From Sphingobacteriaceae bacterium DW12 (lineage in GTDB: Bacteria; Bacteroidota; Bacteroidia; Sphingobacteriales; Sphingobacteriaceae), in assembly GCA_000783305.1 (NCBI GenBank), contig JROE01000008.1, forward strand, positions 186,001 to 250,000: a DNA stretch of 64,000 nucleotides, written 5' to 3'. The notes under the pieces are model-generated. The model was not told the origin of the DNA. It ran no database searches and was given only the letters and a program-made list of their open reading frames with translations. The translations under genes and the position numbers were made by a program. The number at the start of each line of letters is the position of its first letter. Within the stretch, counting starts at the first letter, position 1. Positions 28,357 to 36,418 of this stretch are shown here, piece after piece.

Positions 28357-31300
28357 ATGTCAAAATTTAAATTTTTGTCATCTACACTTCTCCTTATTTC
28401 CCTGGCCTTTGTGGCACATGCTCAGGAGCGTCTGAGCATACGACTCTCCAAAGCCCCCCTTTCAGCATTGATAAAAGCGATAGAAGCCGAAAGCGACTAT
28501 ACATTTTTTATCAATGACTCTAAGGTCAATGCCGGCGTCGTAGTCAGTATTGATCAGCAAAATAGTACCGTAGACCAGGTTCTCAAGGCTGCACTATCAA
28601 ATACTACCTATTCCTATCAGATTGTCGGCAAGCAGATTGTGCTCACCTCCTCCCCGAACCTCAAATCCTCCGCTACGAATAGTCAAAGGCGACAGGTGAC
28701 AGGTACCGTCAAAGATGTAAATGGGACCCCCTTGCGAGGTGTTACCGTGAGTGTCTTGCGTCAAAGCAGTTCGACCAGTACAGATAGCAATGGCAAGTAT
28801 ATACTTGACATTCCTAGTTCATCAACCCAACTTCAGTTTGCATTTTTAGGTTATAGCGATCGGCTAGTCAATATCGTTGACAAGAGCAATTATGATGTCG
28901 TGTTGGACGAAAATACCACGCTGATGGATGAGGTGGTCGTCATCGGCTATGGTGCCCAAAGTAAGAAAGATTTAACAGGCGCGGTATCTGTCGTTAAAAT
29001 GGATGACATCGAATCAGGCACTCAAAGTACCATCTCTCATTCTCTGGCAGGTAAGGCCGCTGGTCTTCGTGTCAATCGCACTTCCGCACAAGCTGGCGGC
29101 GGAGCCAATTTTCGTATTCGGGGTCAGGCATCCATCAATGCCAGTAACGATCCTCTGATTGTAATCGATGGATTTCCCGTAAGTTCCGGTGGGAGTCTTG
29201 ACGGTGGCAATATCTATCAGTCTGGGAGTACCGACAATGTCTTGGAATCTATCAATCCTGATGATATTGAATCTATATCCGTCCTCAAAGACGCTGCATC
29301 CACAGCCATCTATGGTGCGCGTGCAGGCCATGGCGTCATCATCATCAATACCAAAAGAGGTAAAAATCAAAAGGCAAAGGTCGATTATTCTGGAAATTAC
29401 TCCGCTCAAAGGATGAGCAATAATTTTGATATGCTCCAAGTCGATGCATATATGGATATGCGCAATAAACAATTGTATGAAGAATATCTTAAAGTCAACG
29501 GTTTGGGTATTTACTCGGATTACATCAGTCTGCCGAACGACCATGTCGTCGCCGCTTTTACGCCCATGTATACCAATGATCAAATTCATCAAGCCGTAGG
29601 GACCAATTGGTTGGATAATGTCACTCGCAATGGCTTTATGACCCAGCACAATCTGTCCATCAATGGCGGTGGGGCCAGCACCAGATTCTTGACGTCATTT
29701 AATTTTATGCGGCAAGAGGGTATCGTTCGTAATAATAATGCCAATCGATTTACCACTCGTTTAAATCTCGATCAAGACCTATCTAGGATCTTCACTTTAG
29801 GGATTACTGCCAATTATTCAAAGAATAAGTACGACAATGTGCCCTTAGGCGATGGGCAAAATGAATATTCCGGTGTGCTGACCTCCGCTATCCAGGCCAA
29901 TCCAGCCATTCCCATTTTTGATGCCATTGGCAATTATTACATAGATCCCTATCGACCTTTCGTACCCAATCCCGTATCGCTATTGGATATCTTGGACAAG
30001 ACCGATAAGGATAGACTTCTTGCTTCTGGTTATTTGTCTGCCAAACCCATCACTGGGCTCGAGTTGAAGTTAAAGATTGGTGCCGATCGGAAGATTCAAA
30101 AGCGGTCCAACTACCTTCCCAAGACTACCCTTGAAGGCCAAAAGCACAATGGATCCGCCAATATTTCACAAGAAGATGCGACGGACTATCTTCTTGCCCT
30201 CACGGCAGATTATGGTCTTTCCATTGGAGATCATAAGCTCAAGTCCTTAGTCGGTTATTCGTACCAACAATTTAATGGAGCAGGCGTCACCGCAGGCAAT
30301 AGAGATTTTTTAACAGATGGTTTTCTTTATCACAATATTGGAGCGGGTACCTATGAAAAGCCTATTGTCGGGTCTTGGGCATGGAAAAATTCCATTGCCT
30401 CTTATTTTCTGCGCATGCACTATGATTATAAGGGTAAGTATTTTCTGGAAGGTACATTACGTGCTGATGGCGCATCCAATTTTACGCCTGAGAATCGGTG
30501 GGGATATTTTCCATCCTTATCTGCTGCTTGGACCATCTCTGAAGAGTCCTTTATGCAATCTAGCAAAGGATGGCTCAATGTTGCAAAGCTGAGGGCTTCC
30601 TTTGGCCAGACCGGTAACTCTAGCGTAGGCTATCGTATACAAGATTTTTTCTCTGTAGGTAGAAATGCCATTTTCGGAGAGACACAAGTTGAAAATCCTG
30701 GTGTATTCGCTTCCGAAATAGGCAACCCTTCTCTTACTTGGGAGACTACCCGTGAGCTGAATCTCGGGTTAGATCTCGCCTTTTTCAACAATCGTGTCAA
30801 TTTGACCACGGAGGTCTTCGATCGCAAGATTTCAGATCTCTTGAGTACTAAAATATTGATGTCTTACTTTGAAGTACCTACCGTTGCGGCTAATATCGGT
30901 GCCACCAAGAGCAGTGGGGTAGAAGTGACCTTAAATACCAATAACATCCAGAAAGAACATCTCTCCTGGAATACCACCTTCACCTTGTCCCATTATTATG
31001 ACCGATGGGCCGAGCGAGATCCCGATTGGAAGCCCTCTTCCTATCAAAAGTTCAATGATCCTATTCGCGCGTGGTGGAGCTACGAGGCTGTCGGTATCAT
31101 GCAGCCAGGTGCTACAGCACCCGCCGCACAGGCAGATCTGTTGCCGGGTATGATGATATTGAAAGATCAAAATGGCGATAATAACATCAATAACGATGAT
31201 ATGGTGTACGTCGATAATGGTGATCCCAAGCTGATCATGGGCTTTAACAACAGCCTTAAATTCAAACGATTTGATTTCAATATCTATTTCTATGGCGAGA

Positions 31301-31674
31301 CCGGACGCAAGCGTGGCGCGAGTTATAAACAGACTTGGACCAGAATGGATAATGGACAGAACGTCTCACAGATGTCTTATGAAGCCTTCAGTAGTTCCAA
31401 TCTGGAATCTCCACATCCTACCTATTTACGAGGTGGATATGGTTGGGGAGACTATTACGTAAAGTCTATCAATTTTATTCGCTGCGGGAATATCAATCTG
31501 GGTTATAGCCTGCCCAACGTGGGCAAGGTCGCTCGGAATCTCAGGATATTCGTTGACGTGACCAATCCCTTTGTCCTCACCAACTGGACAGGGATAGATC
31601 CCGAGACCGATAATCAAGAGTTTCCTTATCCCAATATTCGTTCGTACAATTTTGGATTGAACCTATCACTATAA
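28357..31674 (+). CDS. SusC/RagA-type TonB-dependent transporter with STN domain
   Basis: The 1105-residue protein has a signal peptide ending AHAQ (residue ~23), an STN domain at ~25-100 (LSIRLSKAPLSALIKAIEAE), a carboxypeptidase-regulatory-like domain at ~112-190 (VTGTVKDVNGTPLRGVTVSV), the SusC plug signature MDEVVVIGYGAQSKKDLTGA near 190-210, a plug with 'NDPLIVIDGFPVSSGG' and 'ILKDAASTAIYGARAGHGVI', and a barrel ending NLSL. It should form the SusC channel under the SusD lid encoded next. The STN domain fits signalling to FecR at 27203. The 203-base leader from fecR has no hairpin like those in the other two cascades. Confidence 0.95.
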   Translation: MSKFKFLSSTLLLISLAFVAHAQERLSIRLSKAPLSALIKAIEAESDYTFFINDSKVNAGVVVSIDQQNSTVDQVLKAALSNTTYSYQIVGKQIVLTSSPNLKSSATNSQRRQVTGTVKDVNGTPLRGVTVSVLRQSSSTSTDSNGKYILDIPSSSTQLQFAFLGYSDRLVNIVDKSNYDVVLDENTTLMDEVVVIGYGAQSKKDLTGAVSVVKMDDIESGTQSTISHSLAGKAAGLRVNRTSAQAGGGANFRIRGQASINASNDPLIVIDGFPVSSGGSLDGGNIYQSGSTDNVLESINPDDIESISVLKDAASTAIYGARAGHGVIIINTKRGKNQKAKVDYSGNYSAQRMSNNFDMLQVDAYMDMRNKQLYEEYLKVNGLGIYSDYISLPNDHVVAAFTPMYTNDQIHQAVGTNWLDNVTRNGFMTQHNLSINGGGASTRFLTSFNFMRQEGIVRNNNANRFTTRLNLDQDLSRIFTLGITANYSKNKYDNVPLGDGQNEYSGVLTSAIQANPAIPIFDAIGNYYIDPYRPFVPNPVSLLDILDKTDKDRLLASGYLSAKPITGLELKLKIGADRKIQKRSNYLPKTTLEGQKHNGSANISQEDATDYLLALTADYGLSIGDHKLKSLVGYSYQQFNGAGVTAGNRDFLTDGFLYHNIGAGTYEKPIVGSWAWKNSIASYFLRMHYDYKGKYFLEGTLRADGASNFTPENRWGYFPSLSAAWTISEESFMQSSKGWLNVAKLRASFGQTGNSSVGYRIQDFFSVGRNAIFGETQVENPGVFASEIGNPSLTWETTRELNLGLDLAFFNNRVNLTTEVFDRKISDLLSTKILMSYFEVPTVAANIGATKSSGVEVTLNTNNIQKEHLSWNTTFTLSHYYDRWAERDPDWKPSSYQKFNDPIRAWWSYEAVGIMQPGATAPAAQADLLPGMMILKDQNGDNNINNDDMVYVDNGDPKLIMGFNNSLKFKRFDFNIYFYGETGRKRGASYKQTWTRMDNGQNVSQMSYEAFSSSNLESPHPTYLRGGYGWGDYYVKSINFIRCGNINLGYSLPNVGKVARNLRIFVDVTNPFVLTNWTGIDPETDNQEFPYPNIRSYNFGLNLSL

Positions 31675-31766
31675 TTATGAAACCACATGGACGTACCGTT
31701 CACAAGCCGAGCAGAATACACGCATTTGTACCGTTGAACACCTATGTCCACCAAGCAACTATTCCA

Positions 31767-33290
31767 ATGAAAAAGTATCTCAACAAAATAGCAGTTCTTT
31801 TACTTATCGGTAGCAGTTTATTGACTTCTCAATGCAAGGTCGAGAACGAAGTCTACGACAAGATCAATCCCGGTGTATTTCCCACCAATGAAGAGGATGT
31901 CCGTGCGCTGGTCTCCGCTAATACGTATCATGTCTTTAGTCCATACGGTATTTTTAGCATTGCTGCCGGATATACTATCGTGTCGGATATCGTGACCGAT
32001 CACTGTGAGAATACATGGGGGTGGACTACCTTATACAATTCGTACGAGGCCAACGATTGGCACATTGATGGGGATGGTAGGCGGGTATATGACTTTGTTA
32101 AATATCTATCCGCTATGACCTTGACGTTGGATCGCATCAAAGACGTCAATATGAACGAAGAGCTTAAGCAACGTTATATTGCCGAGACCAAATGTGGCTT
32201 AGGGTTCCTTTCTTTCTTGATGTATGATCTGTATGGTCCAATACCCATACCCTCGTTGGATATCCTAAAAAATCCAATGGAAGAGAAGATTTTGCCACGT
32301 CTATCCGAGCAGGAGATGCAAGTCTTTATCGAACAAAATCTGTTGGAGGCCAGTCAGACACTTCCTTATCGTTATGATGCGGCCAATTATGGTCGGTTTA
32401 CCAAGGGGCTGGCCAATACAGTGCTCTTGAAGTTTTATATGATGACAGCGCAGTGGACCAAGGCCGAGGCTATGGGTCGAGAGCTGCTTAATCCAGCCTA
32501 CGGTTACAGCCTTGTTCAGGACTATCATTCCCTTTTCACATTGAGTGGTGAGATTAATCGGGAGACCATTTTTTCATGTTTGGCCAAGGCTGGCATTATG
32601 GAAGGTCAATGGCATGCTCATGTTTTGACCGCTGATTTTCCGACCCCCAGTGGCAAGACTATCACCAAGTGGGGAGGCTACAAGATTGCGTGGCCCTTCT
32701 ACGAAACCTTTGAAGCCGCTGACAAAAGAAAGGAACGTATCTATGGTGAATATCTCGGCACCGAAGGCGTCCTGCACAATAGACAGCTCGATCGGGATAA
32801 TGGCACCCAAGGTATATTGTACAAAGGAGCTGTTCCTGTCAAGTATGGTTTTGATGGTGTCGTAGGGGAGAAGAGTGAAATCGATATGCCCATATATCGA
32901 TATGCTGATGTATTGACCCTATTGTCCGAGGCCATCGTCCGTAATGGCAATGTAGTTACTACTGAGGCCATTGGTTATCTCAACCAAGTACGCATACGGG
33001 CAGGGTTGAAAGCCTATACCGCTCAAGATCTGCCCAATACGGTCACTTTTTTGGAGAAGCTGCTTTTGGAACGAGGACATGAATTTTGCTTAGAGGGGGT
33101 CCGTAGGCAAGATTTGATCAGACATCGCAAGTTCATTCCCTTCGCCATCGAGAAGGCCCAGTTTGCAGGTCAGCCTATCGGCAAGATCTCGACTATGGTA
33201 GATGGGAGGTACAAGTATGAGCGTTTTCCCATTCCTACCAAGATCATCAATGAAGGTAAAGGTCTTATCCAACAAAATCCCGGATTTTAA
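31767..33290 (+). CDS. SusD/RagB-family surface lipoprotein
   Basis: The start at 31767 gives a lipoprotein signal with Cys23 (LLTSQC); the frame open from 31677 adds 30 residues with no signal character. The mature ~485 residues carry SusD features: KYLSAMTLTLDRIKD, TKCGLGFLSFLMYDLYGPIP (normally FLRA[FY]xYFxL), the helical repeat LKFYMMTAQWTKAEAMGREL, RYADVLTLLSEAIVRNG, ERGHEFCLEGVRRQDLIRH and the closing IPTKIINEGKGLIQQNPGF. It partners SusC at 28357. The variant of the first helix and an added tryptophan-rich strip (TWGWTTLYNSYEANDWH) near residue 80 may shape ligand choice, which is unknown. Confidence 0.93.
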   Translation: MKKYLNKIAVLLLIGSSLLTSQCKVENEVYDKINPGVFPTNEEDVRALVSANTYHVFSPYGIFSIAAGYTIVSDIVTDHCENTWGWTTLYNSYEANDWHIDGDGRRVYDFVKYLSAMTLTLDRIKDVNMNEELKQRYIAETKCGLGFLSFLMYDLYGPIPIPSLDILKNPMEEKILPRLSEQEMQVFIEQNLLEASQTLPYRYDAANYGRFTKGLANTVLLKFYMMTAQWTKAEAMGRELLNPAYGYSLVQDYHSLFTLSGEINRETIFSCLAKAGIMEGQWHAHVLTADFPTPSGKTITKWGGYKIAWPFYETFEAADKRKERIYGEYLGTEGVLHNRQLDRDNGTQGILYKGAVPVKYGFDGVVGEKSEIDMPIYRYADVLTLLSEAIVRNGNVVTTEAIGYLNQVRIRAGLKAYTAQDLPNTVTFLEKLLLERGHEFCLEGVRRQDLIRHRKFIPFAIEKAQFAGQPIGKISTMVDGRYKYERFPIPTKIINEGKGLIQQNPGF

Positions 33291-33317
33291 TATGTACCAT
33301 TCTAAATATATATTCCA

Positions 33318-34634
33318 ATGAACAATTATCTATTCCTGATATATACTTTCGTGATCTCATTTTTGTTGTTTTCCTGCACGCGAGATAAGATTGAGATTGC
33401 CGTTCCTACCTCCCACATTCAGCTTTCTGCCCCTTTGGACAATGCGAGCTTCGATTTGGATCAAATGGATGTCTCTACCTATGCCTTCTCTTGGAACGAG
33501 TTGCCGGAAAGTGGTAGTACTTTGGTCCTCAGCAAGAGCAAGCAGCTGTTAGATCCTTTAAACATTGATGTTGGGCAGGTTACCCAATGGTCTATATCTG
33601 CCGATCAGATGGATCAATACCTTTCTACATTTGGCTTTCAGTCGGGGCAGGTTGGCACTATCTATTGGACCGTCAAGCCCTCAGCTCAGCTTAAATATGC
33701 CGCTGCTGATATTCGATCCCTTCAGTGCCAAAGGATGTCTTCCAGACTTTTGAAGCCTTTAGATCAATCCATTCTTCAACTTGATGGTGCCGAGCCACAG
33801 CTCCCTGTCCATTTCTCATGGAGTGTCGAGGGGATATCATCCGAGCCCCTTCAAATATGGTTGGGTACCAGTCCTGATTTTTCAAAAAAGATTGCCATAG
33901 ATGTTGATTTTGGCAGCGGTGCCGATATTACCCACCAGCAGCTACAAGACGCGCTGGATGCATTGGGCTATAAAAAATACACCTCGGGCTCCCTGTATTG
34001 GAATATCTACCGCGTCAACGAGCAGCAGCTTCTCTCTCGTTCATCCTCCAACCTTTCGGTTTTGGGCATGATGATCCTCTTGGATAAGCGAGGTCCAGAG
34101 ACTATCCGATACCAGGTGACTCGTATCACCTATCCTGATGGTACATCTCTTGTGTGGATGGCCGAAAATCTCCGTACCCGTTTGTATCCCGATGGCACTT
34201 CAATAGAGCCAGATTTGGTAAACGTTGCGCCCAATTCACTTGGAGCCGATTTTGTAAAACGCTACGGGGCTTATTATAATGATCGCGTGAAGGTAAAAGC
34301 GGCTCCTACAGGCTGGCGGTTACCTACTGTAGCGGAGTTCGAAAAGCTTTTTTACGAAGCCTCGCTTGTAGCTGGTCGATTTGGCGTTTTAAAAGATTCG
34401 ATCTACTATGAAAACTTTGATCGCAGCGGTGGCAATGCCAATTCGTGGGGGTTGGGACTCGTGTCTGCAGGTCAATGGCAGGGAGGTAGCGTCGTGAATC
34501 ACAAGTCTGTGTATTGCTATCTCCATGCTGCTGATGTCGAGCCTTGGAAATGTGTCCTTCATGATGGCGGTGCTACGCTGTGGTATCCGTGGACCGATGC
34601 CGCCACCGCCAGGTATATCTTAGAAGAAAAATAA
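33318..34634 (+). CDS. SusE-like / FISUMP fusion lipoprotein
   Basis: The 438-residue lipoprotein (Cys20, FLLFSC, followed by TRDK) has two tandem immunoglobulin-like units at ~25-130 and ~140-245. The first matches the SusE pattern (IQLSAPLDNASFDLDQ, YAFSWNELPESGS) and the second resembles it (LLKPLDQSILQLDG, VHFSWSVEGI). The C-terminal part, ~258-438, is a FISUMP domain (Fibrobacter succinogenes major paralogous domain): VTRITYPDGTSLVWMAENL with WMAENL at 280-285, and GWRLPT at 332-337. FISUMP domains are usually found in secreted proteins of gut and soil fibre degraders. Joined to SusE they probably form the surface glycan-binding subunit of this locus. The fusion is unusual but each half is clear. 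Confidence 0.85.
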   Translation: MNNYLFLIYTFVISFLLFSCTRDKIEIAVPTSHIQLSAPLDNASFDLDQMDVSTYAFSWNELPESGSTLVLSKSKQLLDPLNIDVGQVTQWSISADQMDQYLSTFGFQSGQVGTIYWTVKPSAQLKYAAADIRSLQCQRMSSRLLKPLDQSILQLDGAEPQLPVHFSWSVEGISSEPLQIWLGTSPDFSKKIAIDVDFGSGADITHQQLQDALDALGYKKYTSGSLYWNIYRVNEQQLLSRSSSNLSVLGMMILLDKRGPETIRYQVTRITYPDGTSLVWMAENLRTRLYPDGTSIEPDLVNVAPNSLGADFVKRYGAYYNDRVKVKAAPTGWRLPTVAEFEKLFYEASLVAGRFGVLKDSIYYENFDRSGGNANSWGLGLVSAGQWQGGSVVNHKSVYCYLHAADVEPWKCVLHDGGATLWYPWTDAATARYILEEK

Positions 34635-34661
34635 TTTGCACCCTTTAACCACTTACATATC

Positions 34662-36197
34662 ATGAAAATAAAAGACCTGTTACTATCATCATTGACCCTT
34701 GCTGTGGTGCTGATATTATTGTCCTGCACCAAGAAATTAATGGTTCCTGCTGGAGAATATATGGACTATTCCGAAGAGCAGGAAAATTTGGAAATCGTGC
34801 CCATTGATGCGCTCGCCAATCCCGATCGTGGTTTTCATCTCGAATCCAATTTCTTTGCTCATAATTTTATCAATCCATTCAATACCAGTGAGGTATATCC
34901 AGATGGCTTCATCGACAAACGTCTTCAGACCTATAGAGCTGATAAGGACGGTATTGCTCTCACCCAGTTATATATATACCTGACGGAGTGGGTAGGTCGG
35001 GATATCACACCCCAAGGCCTTGACAATATACAGAAGATGTTTGATGGCCTGGGTACCAAAGGCTTCAAGGCCATCCTGCGCTTTGCTTACAATTATACAG
35101 GCCTTAATACCTCCGGTGGCGAGTCCGAGAAGTGGATTTTGAGACATATCGAGCAATTACAGCCCTTATTTAAAAAGAATGCCGGTCTTATTGCCACCGT
35201 CCAGATAGGCTTTCTTGGTGCTTGGGGGGAGTGGCACACCAGCCCTCTCTCCGACAATCAATCTGCGAAGAATAACGTCGTGCGTGCACTTCTAGAGGCT
35301 TTGCCTCAAGATTTGACCGTAGAGATCAGATACCCTACACTCAAGAATGCTTTGACCTTACCTGAAGGCTATGTTTCGCGTATTGGCTATGCCAATGATT
35401 ATTTCACTGCTGGGGGGCATTCGCATGCTCCAGGCAATGATTTTGTCCCAGGGGATGATTGGTACAAGCAAGTCCATAAGGAGTCTCCTTATCTCTATGT
35501 CAGCGGCGAGATACCTTACGCAGAGCAATCTGAGTGGGGGCTGTTTGATTTGATTAGCACCAGCAAGACACTTCAGATTCTCCGTGATCACCACTACTCG
35601 GCATTCGATATCACGCAAAATTTTGAGCTTAATATTACATCATGGAAGCAGCAGTCTGTCACGCCCTCTTTTTTGCGTAGCAACAATATCCTTTTTTCGG
35701 ATGATTATTTCAAAGACAGTGGGGGGAGGGCCGTTGCCCGGACATATTTTGACTTCGTGCGGGATCACTTAGGATACCGTCTCAATATGTTGCCTAGTAC
35801 TACTGTCGCTGGGGCTGGAGGTACTCTAGCCTATGATTTCCAGTTTACCAATACCGGCTTTGCTAAGCTCATCAATCCCAAGCCTATTTACCTCGTGTTT
35901 ATTAATGAGCAGGGACAAGTTGTCAAAGAAGTGAAAATTATGGAAAAGGGGGGAGACTGGCAACCCTTTGACCCAGAACTCAATGATTATCGCCCCTTGG
36001 TACATCAGATTAAGGGCACCATGGACGTTGGGTTATCTGGCGAGTACAGCGTTGGTCTATGGATGCCCGAAGAGCGTTCGTCCCTCCAGTATGATAGCCG
36101 CTACGCTGTCAAATGGGCATCCAATCCTACTTTGACGCATTGGTCAGATCCCAATGGCAAGTATGTTGTCAATGTAGTCGGCAAAGTAAACTTGTAA
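34662..36197 (+). CDS. DUF4874/DUF4832 surface lipoprotein, glycoside-hydrolase-like
   Basis: The 511-residue lipoprotein (Cys22, LILLSC) opens with the DUF4874 hallmark LANPDRGFHLESNFF and a TIM-barrel-like series of strands: ALTQLYIYLTEWVGRDITP, GFKAILRFAYNY, and VQIGFLGAWGEWHTSPL with the G-x-W-G-E-W signature near 186. The second half, ~275-511, fits DUF4832 (RDHHYSAFDITQNFELNITS, LRSNNILFSDDYFKDSGGR, LGYRLNMLPSTT). The pair is seen in proteins related to glycoside hydrolases. The conserved Glu of GEW is a candidate catalytic residue by analogy. It is the last gene of the operon, and no classical glycosidase is present, so this may be the locus enzyme. Confidence 0.82.
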   Translation: MKIKDLLLSSLTLAVVLILLSCTKKLMVPAGEYMDYSEEQENLEIVPIDALANPDRGFHLESNFFAHNFINPFNTSEVYPDGFIDKRLQTYRADKDGIALTQLYIYLTEWVGRDITPQGLDNIQKMFDGLGTKGFKAILRFAYNYTGLNTSGGESEKWILRHIEQLQPLFKKNAGLIATVQIGFLGAWGEWHTSPLSDNQSAKNNVVRALLEALPQDLTVEIRYPTLKNALTLPEGYVSRIGYANDYFTAGGHSHAPGNDFVPGDDWYKQVHKESPYLYVSGEIPYAEQSEWGLFDLISTSKTLQILRDHHYSAFDITQNFELNITSWKQQSVTPSFLRSNNILFSDDYFKDSGGRAVARTYFDFVRDHLGYRLNMLPSTTVAGAGGTLAYDFQFTNTGFAKLINPKPIYLVFINEQGQVVKEVKIMEKGGDWQPFDPELNDYRPLVHQIKGTMDVGLSGEYSVGLWMPEERSSLQYDSRYAVKWASNPTLTHWSDPNGKYVVNVVGKVNL

Positions 36198-36203
36198 TCC
36201 ATC

Positions 36204-36238
36204 GCCCCTATTTTGTTCAAGAGCGAGATAGGGGGGGC
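36204..36238 (+). terminator. Terminator-like hairpin after the DUF4832 gene
   Basis: CCCCTAT (36205-36211) pairs with ATAGGGG (36228-36234), and the tail continues GGGCTTT. It lies 7 bases after the stop codon and is likely to end the second SusC/D operon. Confidence 0.6.
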
Positions 36239-36306
36239 TTTAAGACCAGTATGCAAAGGTGATTTATAATCCTAAAATCACTACATGAAAATATTGATAG
36301 AAATAT

Positions 36307-36339
36307 CCAAGAGCCGTTTTACCATCAAACGGCTCTTGG
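36307..36339. terminator. Strong bidirectional hairpin between convergent operons
   Basis: CCAAGAGCCGTTT (36307-36319), a 7-base loop, and the exact complement AAACGGCTCTTGG (36327-36339) form a 13-base-pair stem. It lies between the plus-strand SusC/D operon and the end of the minus-strand giant gene (stop at 36419), so it can serve both directions. Confidence 0.75.
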
Positions 36340-36418
36340 GTATTCTACTTTTCCTAACCCAATATGTTCGTCGCTTCTATTATCGATCCGCCGATGCCGA
36401 AATAAGGGCCAGCTTAGC

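Noticed and set aside
29014..29649. 211-residue minus-strand open frame inside susC
   Set aside because: It overlaps conserved SusC plug motifs on the plus strand and has no coding character of its own.
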